This document shows, one piece after another, positions 1 through 7,750 of a stretch of 37,843 nucleotides of DNA; position 1 is the first letter of the stretch; the number at the start of each line of letters is the position of its first letter. The translations under genes were made by a program, and so were the position numbers. Location of the stretch: assembly GCA_002451085.1 (NCBI GenBank), contig DKBE01000110.1, positions 16,033 through 53,875 of the forward strand, in the 5' to 3' direction. Source of the DNA: Proteobacteria bacterium UBA6908. GTDB taxonomy: Bacteria > Pseudomonadota > Gammaproteobacteria > Acidiferrobacterales > UBA6901. Below the pieces are notes generated by a model. The model made no database searches. It had not been told where the DNA came from and saw only the letters and a program-made list of their open reading frames with translations.

Positions 1-191
1 TTGATCCGGTTGTCCTGCAGCAGCGGATCGGCCACCACGATATGCTGCGCAAGCGATGCATTTAGCTTTTGTGTCACCTCCTGCTGGTACATGTCGGTGC
101 TGACCAACAGCCCCTGTATCCCCACCAGGCCCAGCACGAGCACAATGACGAACAGCGTTAGCGCGAGCTTGCGAGACAGGGTCCGGAACAT
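1..191 (-). CDS. Sensor histidine kinase, N-terminal part (cut by window edge)
   Basis: Only the first 63 or so codons are in the window; the gene reads off the left edge on the minus strand. The translation starts MFRTLSRKLALTLFVIV, a short basic N-terminus followed by one strongly hydrophobic segment (about residues 9-30) and then a polar stretch with a coiled look (DMYQQEVTQKLNASLAQH). That is the usual start of a membrane histidine kinase with a periplasmic sensor loop. The ATG lies 9 bases after the stop of the OmpR-type regulator, so the two form a regulator-kinase operon. The kinase call rests on this context and on the transmembrane start; no H-box or ATPase domain is visible here. 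Confidence 0.72.
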   Translation of the reverse strand, partial: MFRTLSRKLALTLFVIVLVLGLVGIQGLLVSTDMYQQEVTQKLNASLAQHIVVADPLLQDNRI

Positions 192-200
192 GGCGGCCTG

Positions 201-917
201 TCAGTGCGAACGGGAGTTGCCGCTGTCGGCCAGCTTGTAGCCCACGCCCCAGACCGTGCGCACGATCTCGGGTTCCGCCGGATTGGTCTCGATCTTGTTG
301 CGCAGCCGATTGATGTGCGAGTTGACGGTGTGCTCGTAGCCTTCGTGGCCATAGCCCCAGATGCTGTCCAGCAGTTGCCCGCGCGAGAACACCTGGCCCG
401 GGTAGCGCGCCAGGTGCCACAGCAAATCGAATTCCTTGGCGGTCAGCTCCACCGAACGGCCGCGGACCATCACCTCGCGCGTGGCCGTGTTGATTTCCAG
501 CCCGAGCGCCGGGAAACGATGCGTTGCGCTGGCCGATGCAACAAGGCTGTACTGGTGCTTGCGGCGCAGGATGGCTTTCACGCGCGCCACCAGTTCCAGC
601 ATGCTGAATGGCTTGGTCATGTAGTCGTCCGCCCCGGTTTCGAGACCCATGACGCGGTCGATCTCTGCACTTCTGGCAGTGAGCATCAGGATGGGGGTCA
701 GGTTGTTTTCCGCGCGCAAACGCCGGCAGATTTCGCGGCCTTCGAGGCCGGGCAACATGAGGTCGAGAATAATCAGGTCGTAGGGGCGGCGTCGTGCTTC
801 GTCCAGCCCAACCCGGCCGTCGCTGGCGTGATCAACGGCAATGCCGATGTCACCCAGGTGCATTTGCACCAGGTGCGCGATATCGCGATTGTCTTCCACC
901 ACCAGAACCTGGCTCAC
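201..917 (-). CDS. OmpR/PhoB-family response regulator
   Basis: This 238-residue protein is a full-length two-component regulator. The receiver domain (about 1-120) has the acidic pair E8/D9, phospho-acceptor D52 (in LIILDLMLPG), T80 and K102 in the expected places. The C-terminal winged-helix domain (about 135-230) has the family signatures ELTAKEFDLLWHLARYPG and HINRLRNKIE, ending in the usual VRTVWGVGYKL. It should bind tandem DNA repeats as a dimer after phosphorylation by the kinase encoded just downstream. The start is a GTG with an AGGGA-type ribosome site upstream. Phased 11-bp repeats lie 45-63 bp upstream of this start, so autoregulation is likely. The regulated process cannot be told from the sequence. 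Confidence 0.95.
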   Translation of the reverse strand: MSQVLVVEDNRDIAHLVQMHLGDIGIAVDHASDGRVGLDEARRRPYDLIILDLMLPGLEGREICRRLRAENNLTPILMLTARSAEIDRVMGLETGADDYMTKPFSMLELVARVKAILRRKHQYSLVASASATHRFPALGLEINTATREVMVRGRSVELTAKEFDLLWHLARYPGQVFSRGQLLDSIWGYGHEGYEHTVNSHINRLRNKIETNPAEPEIVRTVWGVGYKLADSGNSRSH

Positions 918-961
918 GATCTGCGTCCCTCCCGGTCGATTCGTGCACGGTAGCGCCCGGT

Positions 962-980
962 TCTCACGAAAATCTCACGA
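962..980 (-). promoter_or_regulatory. Tandem 11-bp-phased repeat upstream of the response regulator
   Basis: On the minus strand the 8-mer TCGTGAGA occurs twice, at 962-969 and 973-980, exactly 11 bp apart and separated by TTT. One helical turn between identical half-sites is the classic arrangement for OmpR/PhoB-type dimers. The repeat lies 45-63 bp upstream of the regulator start, which suggests an autoregulatory operator. Which protein binds is inferred. Confidence 0.55.
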
Positions 981-1060
981 CCGGGGCATCCGCCGTGATT
1001 GGACGGGCGAGACGGGCAATGGCTTACAGGGCTCCTGTTGTTCAGCGCCGACCCACGTTG

Positions 1061-1099
1061 CCGTGATGTATTCGCAAGAATTCCGTGACCGTTCCGTGA
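1061..1099 (+). promoter_or_regulatory. Phased CCGTGA repeats upstream of the small exported protein
   Basis: TTCCGTGA is repeated exactly at 1081-1088 and 1092-1099 (11-bp period), and a further CCGTGA at 1061-1066 lies 22 bp (two periods) before the first. The core CGTGA is the same as in the repeat facing the response-regulator gene, so one regulator may control both divergent units. The sites end about 50 bp before the start of the small exported protein at 1151. Confidence 0.55.
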
Positions 1100-1150
1100 G
1101 TTTTTGCCGGGACACTTCGACTCCCTGACACCAAACTCGGAGGAATAGTC

Positions 1151-1501
1151 ATGAAACTGGCAGCAATTCTCGGCGCAATGGTTTTGGCTGGTGCAATGTT
1201 GGGCACCGGAAGCACCGCCGCCGCGGCGGACCGCACGACGGGCCGCGGTACCGGCCCGGTCATCTACGTCACCACGCTGGGTCTGTACTTCGACTCGATC
1301 GTGCTGACGGATCTTCCCAACAATGGCCCCTTTCAGCAGCTGAAGCCGGGCGTGAATGGACTGGAAACCGACTACGGCCCGGGCACGCCCGGCCACCTCG
1401 GCGGCCGCTGGTGGATCGATGTGAACGGCGACGGCGTCCAGAACGACGGCGACAAGTTCTTCCTGTGCCCGTTGCTCGGCCCCGGCCGGACCACACCGTA
1501 A
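1151..1501 (+). CDS. Small exported protein with a calcium-loop-like motif
   Basis: A 116-residue protein with a clear Sec signal peptide (basic start, hydrophobic run to about 22, small residues STAAAA before a likely cleavage near residue 26). The mature part is about 90 residues, rich in Gly and Asp. Near the C-terminus it has DVNGDGVQNDGD, which fits the DxNxDG spacing of EF-hand or dockerin-type calcium loops, though only once and without a proven second helix. A single cysteine follows (FLCPLLGPG). An AACTCGGAGGAA ribosome site precedes the ATG, phased repeats for an OmpR-type regulator lie upstream and a strong terminator follows, so it is a single-gene unit. I do not recognise the family. 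It may be an exported target, or an accessory sensor, of the divergent two-component system. Confidence 0.85.
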   Translation: MKLAAILGAMVLAGAMLGTGSTAAAADRTTGRGTGPVIYVTTLGLYFDSIVLTDLPNNGPFQQLKPGVNGLETDYGPGTPGHLGGRWWIDVNGDGVQNDGDKFFLCPLLGPGRTTP

Positions 1502-1512
1502 AACCCGGGAAC

Positions 1513-1540
1513 AACCCGGCCCGTCTCCACCGGCCGGGTT
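1513..1540 (+). terminator. GC-rich hairpin after the small exported protein
   Basis: AACCCGGCC (1513-1521) pairs perfectly with GGCCGGGTT (1532-1540) around a 10-base loop. No T-run follows directly; it sits just ahead of the canonical terminator at 1550-1579 and may protect the 3' end or add to termination. Confidence 0.45.
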
Positions 1541-1549
1541 CCCGTCCCA

Positions 1550-1579
1550 CAAGAGCCGCGTTTGCGGCTCTTGTTTTTT
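1550..1579 (+). terminator. Rho-independent terminator
   Basis: CAAGAGCCGC (1550-1559) pairs with GCGGCTCTTG (1564-1573) around the loop GTTT and is followed at once by six T (1574-1579). It ends the unit holding the small exported protein. Confidence 0.9.
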
Positions 1580-1742
1580 ATGGATCGACCGGTGGGACCG
1601 TATTCCCTGAATCAAGGACTTAGCAGGCGCACCTTCTAGATCTGTTTGCGGGCACCGATCAGGGGATAAGGCCTGTGAATTGTTCCCCCTGCCAGAAAGC
1701 ATTAATCTCGGATCAGTCATTACGAAGAAAGGAATCCATCCG

Positions 1743-2186
1743 ATGCCAATGTCGCGACTTGTTTCGTTCCTCTTGTCATTCGCCGTGGTGCTGGTGACGC
1801 CGGCATCGCTCGCGGCCGGGCCGTCTGAGATGATTCTGGTGCGCAGCACCAGCAAGAGTATCGACGAGGTGGTGAAGTCCATCGAGGCCTACTCCGATAA
1901 GCACGACTGGTTCTTCCTCGGCGCGGACAAGCTGCTGGGCGGAAAGATCACATTGGTGAAGACCTGCATTCCCGAAGTCGGACCGCTGGTCTGGACGCAG
2001 GACATGAAATACACCGCCATGCTGCCGTGCGGCAACATCAGCCTCTACACCCAGCAGGGCAAGACCGAGATCGCCGTGCTCAGCGGCCAGTACATGCACA
2101 CGCTGGTGCCCACAGCAGAAATGAAAAAGGCATCGGACGCGCTCCAGCCGCTGCTGATCGAACTTCTGAACACCATTTCCAAATAG
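1743..2186 (+). CDS. Exported DUF302-family protein
   Basis: A 147-residue protein with an N-terminal signal peptide (MPMSRLVSFLLSFAVVLV, then small residues to LAAG). The start at 1743 is chosen over the upstream in-frame 1680 because AAGAAAGGA lies 9 bases before it and the signal peptide begins there. The mature part matches the DUF302 pattern: a strand-helix start (KSIDEVVKSIEAYSDKHDW), a central cysteine segment (LVKTCIPE) and AMLPCGNISLYTQQGKTEIA before a C-terminal helix. Members of DUF302 are small two-layer domains often found near sulfur, redox or metal genes; no reaction is known. The two cysteines of the mature chain could form a disulfide or bind a ligand. No operon partner is evident. 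Confidence 0.85.
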   Translation: MPMSRLVSFLLSFAVVLVTPASLAAGPSEMILVRSTSKSIDEVVKSIEAYSDKHDWFFLGADKLLGGKITLVKTCIPEVGPLVWTQDMKYTAMLPCGNISLYTQQGKTEIAVLSGQYMHTLVPTAEMKKASDALQPLLIELLNTISK

Positions 2187-2345
2187 CAACTCCGGAGCAG
2201 GCCGTTGCCGGTTTCGCCGTTGCAGCAGTGTTATCGCGCTGTGCTGGATGATGGCTAGCCGGCCCGGATTATTTGGAGTGCCCCGTAGCGGCGGAATTCA
2301 GGACGACTCTATACTGGGGGCCATGTTGTCGCGATAAGGAATAGC

Positions 2346-4541
2346 ATGGACAAACGGGCAGGAGTCGTCGGCGCGTTTTCAGGCGGGGCGTCCGTCGCGG
2401 TGGCCGGGCTGCCACAGGTCATTGCCTTGGGCGCGCTGGCGGTCACGCCGTTCGGACAGTCGGCGCTGGCTTCCGGTGTGGTGGCCGCGTTTGTCGCGAC
2501 CGTGTTCGGCCGCCTCTGCGCCTCGCTCGTTTCGCGTGCCCCGGGTGAAATCTCCACCCCACTGGCATCGACCACCATTATCTACGCCTCACTGTGCGCA
2601 GATCTGTTGCTGCGCGGTGGATCGTCGTTGTCGGCAGGCGAGGTGATTGCCGGACTATCGCTGGCCGTAGTGTTGATGGGGGTGTTGCAGCTGCTGGCCG
2701 GCTGGGCGCGCCTCGGGGAAGCGCTCAAGTTCCTGCCGTATCAGGTCAATGCCGGATTTCTCACTGGCATCGGGTTGCTCGTGGTCTGGGCGCAGCTCGG
2801 TCCCGCGATCGGTCTCGAGGGGCGGCTGACGCGCTACAACTGGGCGGAAATTGTCGAACAATTCAAACCCCATGCGCTGTTCGTGGCTACGGTTTCTGCA
2901 CTGGCGGTGTGGTTCGCACCCAGGTTCACGCGTCGCACGCCATCGCTGCTGGTCGGTCTGGCTGCCGGGATTGCAACCTTCTACCTGGTCAGCCTGTTCG
3001 CAGCACCTGGAGCGTCGGGTCCGGTGATCGGCTCCATGGCGCCCTTGGCGATCGGGTACGATCGGCTGGTCGATGTCTGGAACCACACCCATCAATCGAG
3101 TCTGGTAGACATGTCGATCCGCGTGTTGCCGTATGCCGCGTTGCTGGCACTGGAAGGCAGCCTGGAGATGGCCATTACGTCACGGGATGTCACGGCCGTC
3201 ACCGGGGTGCGACCGAATGTGCACCGGGGACTGATCGGCCAGGGTTTGGCTAACATCGTGAGCGGCCTGCTGGCCGGCCTGCCGCTCGCGCCCAGCCATT
3301 CACAATCGGTCGCCGCTGCACGAACCGGAAGCGCCACCTGGGTGCCAGCGGTCAGCGCCGTCATTCTGTTCGCCGGCTTCATTGCGTTTGCCGGACTCCT
3401 GGCCTATTTCCCGACGGCCGTGCTGGCCGGGCTGCTCGTTACCGTTGGAATCAGCACGATCGACCACTGGACCCGCGGCCTGATCAGACAGGTGGTGCGG
3501 GTACGGGGTGTACACAGCGAGATCCTTTTGAATCTGGCGATGGTGGCGGCCGTCTCCGGCGCCTTCTTCTTTGGTGGGGTGCCGCTGGCCTTGCTGGTGG
3601 GCACGGTGCTGGCCATGGTGGTGCTGACGCGCAACCTCGCGGCCGCGACGAAATTCACACCGCGGGATGGCCGGCAGTTCAGTTCGACCCGAGTCTGGCC
3701 ATCGGCGCAATCCCGCTGGTTGACGCAGGCCCGTGCCTTGATCCGGATCCTGCGTCCACGAGGCGGCCTGTTTTTTGGCACGGCGGAACAACTGGCCGTA
3801 CAGCTCGCGACAATCCACGCTCCGGTGAAATACTGCATCATCGACTGCTCGCGCCTGACGGTACTGGATGCGTCGGGTTGCCGGATCATTGCCGAGGGCG
3901 CCAGGCAGCTTTCACAGCGGGGCATCACCACACTGCTCGCGGGACTGGATCCATCCAACCCGCACGATCACGCCCTGATCGCCCTTGGTTTGAGTATGCC
4001 GTCAGCGGAACAGCATTGGTTTCGTGATTTGGATCTGGCGCTGGAGTCGGTCGAGGCCGAACTGCTGCATGATCATTGGCCGGGTGTGGCCGCCGACGCA
4101 CCGGTGGCCTTTGCCGAGAATGAACTGGCAATCGGGTTGACCACGTCCGAACTGGAGGTTCTGCAATCCCGGCTGGTGGCCGTCGAATACGAAAAGACCG
4201 AGGTGCTGTTCGAGCGTGGTGCGGAGAGTTCAGCGTTGTATGTGATTGAACAGGGGTTGATCGAAATCCACACCACGATGGAAGGTGGCGGCCGGGGCAG
4301 CCAGCGCCTGGCCGTGTTCGGTCCGGGCTGTCTTTTTGGCGAGATTTCGATGTTGACCGGCATGCCACGTTCGGCCACTGCGGTGTGTGCGGCGCCCGCC
4401 CGGCTCCGGATGTTGCCGCGTGGCGTATTGCAGGACTTGCAGGAGCATCATCCCACTCTGTATGGCAAGATCATCGCCAACCTCAGTCAGCATCTTGCTA
4501 CACGCGTGGTGCAAACCACCGACATCGTGCGACGGAAGTGA
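2346..4541 (+). CDS. SulP-type anion transporter with STAS and cyclic-nucleotide-binding domains
   Basis: A 731-residue protein with three parts. Residues 1-430 form a multi-helix SulP/SLC26 membrane domain, including a PLASTTIIY-like segment near the first helices and a conserved LALEGSLEMAI segment. Residues about 462-560 are a STAS domain with the signature VLDASG (S510 at the usual phospho-site). Residues about 606-720 are a cNMP-binding domain with the phosphate-cassette pattern FGEISMLTGMPRSATA; E666 and R675 are the conserved ligand contacts. The transported anion (sulfate, bicarbonate, dicarboxylate or other) cannot be read from the sequence. The gene converges on an operon encoding an HD-domain protein and a nucleotidyl cyclase, so control of transport by cAMP or cGMP is a reasonable inference. 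Confidence 0.93.
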   Translation: MDKRAGVVGAFSGGASVAVAGLPQVIALGALAVTPFGQSALASGVVAAFVATVFGRLCASLVSRAPGEISTPLASTTIIYASLCADLLLRGGSSLSAGEVIAGLSLAVVLMGVLQLLAGWARLGEALKFLPYQVNAGFLTGIGLLVVWAQLGPAIGLEGRLTRYNWAEIVEQFKPHALFVATVSALAVWFAPRFTRRTPSLLVGLAAGIATFYLVSLFAAPGASGPVIGSMAPLAIGYDRLVDVWNHTHQSSLVDMSIRVLPYAALLALEGSLEMAITSRDVTAVTGVRPNVHRGLIGQGLANIVSGLLAGLPLAPSHSQSVAAARTGSATWVPAVSAVILFAGFIAFAGLLAYFPTAVLAGLLVTVGISTIDHWTRGLIRQVVRVRGVHSEILLNLAMVAAVSGAFFFGGVPLALLVGTVLAMVVLTRNLAAATKFTPRDGRQFSSTRVWPSAQSRWLTQARALIRILRPRGGLFFGTAEQLAVQLATIHAPVKYCIIDCSRLTVLDASGCRIIAEGARQLSQRGITTLLAGLDPSNPHDHALIALGLSMPSAEQHWFRDLDLALESVEAELLHDHWPGVAADAPVAFAENELAIGLTTSELEVLQSRLVAVEYEKTEVLFERGAESSALYVIEQGLIEIHTTMEGGGRGSQRLAVFGPGCLFGEISMLTGMPRSATAVCAAPARLRMLPRGVLQDLQEHHPTLYGKIIANLSQHLATRVVQTTDIVRRK

Positions 4542-4583
4542 TGGTTTCCCGATCGGTTTCCGGTAACCGGCCCAGACCGTCTG

Positions 4584-5204
4584 TCAGCGACTGGAGCTGA
4601 TCAGTCCTTCCAGCATCTGGATGTTGCGTTGTTTTCCTTCATCGCGCAGTGTCCGGGCCACGTCCGTGAAATAGCGGTGTGATCGCAGGAAGCGAAGCTG
4701 CACCTCCAGCCACTGCGCCCAGCTGTGCGACACACCCAGCGAGGCGCGTTCCTTCCACAGCGCCGTGCTGGTGTCGAGGAAATCGGGTCGCCCCAGACCA
4801 TCCAGATCGGCATCGGCCAGCAACTGCTCCAGCTCGTTGGTCGGCGACTGGGGCATGCGGGTGGCCATGATCAACAAGGCGATGCGTTCGATGTCACGGG
4901 AAGGAAAGCCGAAGCTCGGCAGGACCTCCGCCATGATTTTAATGCTGATGGCCTCGTGGCCATACGAGATGTGGATATGGCCTATGTCGTGATACGCCGC
5001 GCTGACCTCGAGTAATCTCTGGTCGGAGGGTTTCAAGCCCGCGAGCTGGCCCAGGTGTCGCGCCGCCGGCAACACATCGTGCTCGGTATGCCAGGCACTG
5101 TGGTAGGTCAGGTGGGGTGGAAGTTCGCTGCGCATGCGGTCGAGCGCGTACGTAATTGCCTGGTCATATTGGGGATGGCTCGGCCCTGCGGTCGTCTCGA
5201 TCAT
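4584..5204 (-). CDS. HD-domain metal-dependent phosphohydrolase
   Basis: A 206-residue protein with HD-superfamily metal ligands in order: H35/H39 (YHSAWHTEHDV), the H72-D73 pair (AAYHDIGH) and a later aspartate in LLADADLDGLG. This is the metal-site layout of small HD phosphohydrolases, some of which cleave cyclic nucleotides or nucleotides. The start lies 13 bases after the stop of the nucleotidyl cyclase gene on the same strand, so the two are probably co-transcribed. A phosphodiesterase that opposes the cyclase is an attractive role, but nothing in the sequence fixes the substrate. The short C-terminal region is helical and carries no extra domain I recognise. Confidence 0.85.
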   Translation of the reverse strand: MIETTAGPSHPQYDQAITYALDRMRSELPPHLTYHSAWHTEHDVLPAARHLGQLAGLKPSDQRLLEVSAAYHDIGHIHISYGHEAISIKIMAEVLPSFGFPSRDIERIALLIMATRMPQSPTNELEQLLADADLDGLGRPDFLDTSTALWKERASLGVSHSWAQWLEVQLRFLRSHRYFTDVARTLRDEGKQRNIQMLEGLISSSR

Positions 5205-5217
5205 GCGTGGTCTCTTG

Positions 5218-7449
5218 TTATTTGGCTGTCATCGCAATAATGCCGGGCTCTGCCGGCGTGGCTCCGGGCTGCAGGTTGGCCCGGCAACGCTCCAGCAGAA
5301 AGCGGGTGGGGCCGTCCTGGGAGAAGCTGGTCAACAGGTTTTCGAATTGCTCGGCCGCTTGTGCCCAGTTGCCGAGTTCGAACGCTGCCAGCGCCGGTGC
5401 GAAGCGTTCGCACAGCTCAACTTGAGACGCCGTAGCGCCTCCTTTTGTTGCCATGACCTCGGTGATGGGCAGGGCCTCTGTCTTGCCGACAAAACGATAG
5501 TTGCCGAGAGAGCGCACCAGCAACGCGTCCTGGCCAACGACGACGGTGCCGGTGGCGAGAATGCGGGTGCCCAGGTGCTTGTTCAGACCTTCGATGCGGG
5601 AGGCGGTGTTCGCGCAGTCGCCGACGATGCTGTAGACGAAATGTCCACCACCACCGGCATGACCCACGTAGAACGTGCCGTCCGCGAGGCCCACGCGCAG
5701 GTTGCCCGACAGGTTGCGTTGCATATTGAAGAGACCAATCTCCTGCGCCGCTTCCAGCGCGGCCTGGACCGGGCGGTGGCGGACCGCCGTGTCGTCGACC
5801 GAACCGGTCCACGCGCACATGATCGCATCGGCACGGAATTCCGTGACTTCGACGTCGTGGCGCTTGAGCGCCTGGGCCAGCACTTCAAAATACTCATTAA
5901 GAAAACGCGCCAGGTCGCCGGGCGCCATTTTTTCCGCGATCGTGGAAAAGCCGGCCATGTCGGTGGACAGACAGGTGCCGTAGGTGACCTTGTTGACATC
6001 GCCGGGGGCAAGCTCCGAGGCGGTCAGCATGCGCGACACGCTCTCCGGGACGTACTGACGGATGGCTTCGCTGATGTGCTGGACGCGTCGATGTTGCAAC
6101 CGGTATTGCGCGAATAATCCGACCAGCAGGGCGAGTGGAAGCTGTACCAGCAACGGGGTGGCGAGCGGCCACCAGGCTCCCGCACTGTTGAAGCTCATCT
6201 GGGCGCCGAAGGCATAGGCGCCGGACAGCCCGATGGCGACCGCCACGCCGATCACGGCCGGCAGGAGATAGACAAGGGTGCCGACGATCAAGCCAAAGCA
6301 CAGCAGGACCAGCAACGTGGCACCGGCGGCGAGCGGTTTCACCGATTCATTGTTGAGGAGGTTGGCGAATGCCGTGGCCGCGATTTCCACGCCGCTGAGA
6401 TCGACGCCATCGTCGCGCGTGAACACCGTGAAAAAGCGGTCCGGCTGTCCCGGATCGAAGAGATCCGAATAGCCGACGAACACTACCTTGCCGGCGACAT
6501 TCAGTGCTTCCGGCGCGAGATTGGGGTCTGTTCCCTTGATCACGGCATGGTAGGGCAAGGTTGGGATGGTGCCGGGCGGACCGTAGTAGTTGAGGTAGCG
6601 TTCTTTATTACCGGCATAGAGTCCCAGCAGTGCTGCCGAGCTTCGGCTCAGCGGGTCAGCCGACGGCTGTTCGGCGATACGCATTGCCAGTTCGGGGTCC
6701 TGCTCAAACAGGTGGCGCGTGCCTTGCATCAGCGCTTTCATTTGCTGGACATCGCGAACGTCGGCCGCTTTCATGGGCAACCCATCAAGCGACAAGCGTG
6801 TCGATGCTGCGAGCAGCGCTCGCCATAGCTCATAGCGCTGAAGGGCATAGACCTGCAAGGCAGCGGCCGGCATGGTCGGTGCTTCACGCGCGCTGGTCTT
6901 GAAGGTCCAGAACTGATGGACGGCGGCACCCATCTTCGGTAGCGGGAAAGGGCCCAAGGCCCGGGCCGCGTTGGCCAATACGGGTAGCGGCGACTCAAGT
7001 TCTTCAACCCAGACGAAGCCGTGGGTTCGCCCTTGCTGGTCTTCGATCGGCTGGCGCCGGCCGTTCAAATGTTCAAACAGGACCACACGGTTGGATGCCG
7101 CGATTGCCCGCGCAAAGGCCTGGTCCTGTTGTTCTCCGCGCGTGCGACGCAAATCCAGGTCAAAAACGATGGCGGCGGCACCGCGCCGGGTCAGTTCATC
7201 AACCAGTTTGCCGTGGATTGAGCGCGGCCATTCCCGCGGAAGCGTGGATAATCCAAGCTTTCCGCCGGTACGTCCGTCGATGGCCACGATGGCCACTTCG
7301 GCCGGTGGCGGCCGCACGCCGCGCAGGTGGAAAAGCGAATACAGACCAACACGGTTTTCCAGTTGCGCCTGGAAGGGCGTCAAGGCCAGCACGATTCCGC
7401 TCGCCGCCACCGCACCGCCGATGGCAATACCCCAGAGCCAGCGCTTCAT
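5218..7449 (-). CDS. CHASE2-domain class III nucleotidyl cyclase
   Basis: A 743-residue membrane receptor cyclase. One transmembrane helix (about 5-24) leads into a periplasmic CHASE2 sensor (about 25-365), followed by three helices (about 372-395, 396-416, 429-449), a short linker and a class III catalytic domain (about 485-670). Metal-binding aspartates are D497 (LSTDMAGFS) and D541 (FRADAIMCAW); the transition-state pair is N614 and R618 (NTASR). The usual substrate-choice positions hold E537 and S607 rather than the Lys/Asp of classical adenylyl cyclases, so ATP or GTP use is open. The last 70 residues look like a short TPR-like helical tail. It is co-directional with the HD-domain gene downstream and lies beside two cNMP-binding proteins and a divergent FecR-domain protein. 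Confidence 0.93.
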   Translation of the reverse strand: MKRWLWGIAIGGAVAASGIVLALTPFQAQLENRVGLYSLFHLRGVRPPPAEVAIVAIDGRTGGKLGLSTLPREWPRSIHGKLVDELTRRGAAAIVFDLDLRRTRGEQQDQAFARAIAASNRVVLFEHLNGRRQPIEDQQGRTHGFVWVEELESPLPVLANAARALGPFPLPKMGAAVHQFWTFKTSAREAPTMPAAALQVYALQRYELWRALLAASTRLSLDGLPMKAADVRDVQQMKALMQGTRHLFEQDPELAMRIAEQPSADPLSRSSAALLGLYAGNKERYLNYYGPPGTIPTLPYHAVIKGTDPNLAPEALNVAGKVVFVGYSDLFDPGQPDRFFTVFTRDDGVDLSGVEIAATAFANLLNNESVKPLAAGATLLVLLCFGLIVGTLVYLLPAVIGVAVAIGLSGAYAFGAQMSFNSAGAWWPLATPLLVQLPLALLVGLFAQYRLQHRRVQHISEAIRQYVPESVSRMLTASELAPGDVNKVTYGTCLSTDMAGFSTIAEKMAPGDLARFLNEYFEVLAQALKRHDVEVTEFRADAIMCAWTGSVDDTAVRHRPVQAALEAAQEIGLFNMQRNLSGNLRVGLADGTFYVGHAGGGGHFVYSIVGDCANTASRIEGLNKHLGTRILATGTVVVGQDALLVRSLGNYRFVGKTEALPITEVMATKGGATASQVELCERFAPALAAFELGNWAQAAEQFENLLTSFSQDGPTRFLLERCRANLQPGATPAEPGIIAMTAK

Positions 7450-7750
7450 GATCCAGATCGCCGCAGCTTGGCCGCGCCCTGTGCGTATTCATTCAATATC
7501 GCGTGCATGATCAGCGGTATCAGGTGAGTTTGTCGGTTACGTGGGCCAATGGCTACTTAATATTAAGAATGGCACTTCCGGCTGATAGCAGGCCGCGACA
7601 GGGCGCGCAGCGTTCATGAAGCACGTTCTCGAGCGCGTCGCGGAATTGTACTGCATTGACATCGGCGGCGGCGAGATGGGAAACCCCAGCGCAGGCGGTT
7701 GTTCTCGAATTCACGGTAATCGAAGCCAGCCGCCGTTTTCAGGTAATGCA
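7450..7750. other. Intergenic stretch between cNMP-binding protein and cyclase
   Basis: About 300 bases on the transcribed strand of the minus-strand gene row. It has no strong terminator. It holds one short reading frame (7553-7714, listed separately) and, just upstream, a second protein-like frame (HYLKTAAGFDYREFENNRL, about 7744-7690 on the minus strand) with no start of its own. The two frames meet at a GGGGTTTCCC run, so the stretch could be a frameshifted gene remnant. Otherwise nothing is seen. Confidence 0.4.
7553..7714 (-). CDS. Possible 53-residue CxxC protein or gene remnant
   Basis: A GTG-started frame between the cNMP-binding protein and the cyclase, on their strand. The C-terminal two thirds look protein-like: a helix AADVNAVQFRDALENVLHE followed by RCAPCRGLLS with a CxxC pair, ending INIK-like. 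The ribosome site is weak (GGCTGG). Upstream, a different frame carries protein-like sequence, so this may be the tail of a larger gene broken by an indel rather than an intact small gene. The CAPC motif could bind metal or form a disulfide. I do not recognise a family. Confidence 0.28.
   Translation of the reverse strand: MNSRTTACAGVSHLAAADVNAVQFRDALENVLHERCAPCRGLLSAGSAILNIK

Noticed and set aside
914..1882. A 322-codon open frame on the minus strand from 1882 to the response regulator
   Set aside because: It runs through two hairpins, one a canonical terminator, and across an exported-protein gene on the other strand; the composition is not protein-like.
5134..6117. A 327-codon open frame on the plus strand inside the cyclase gene
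   Set aside because: It mirrors the catalytic domain of the CHASE2 cyclase and has no motif or ribosome site of its own.
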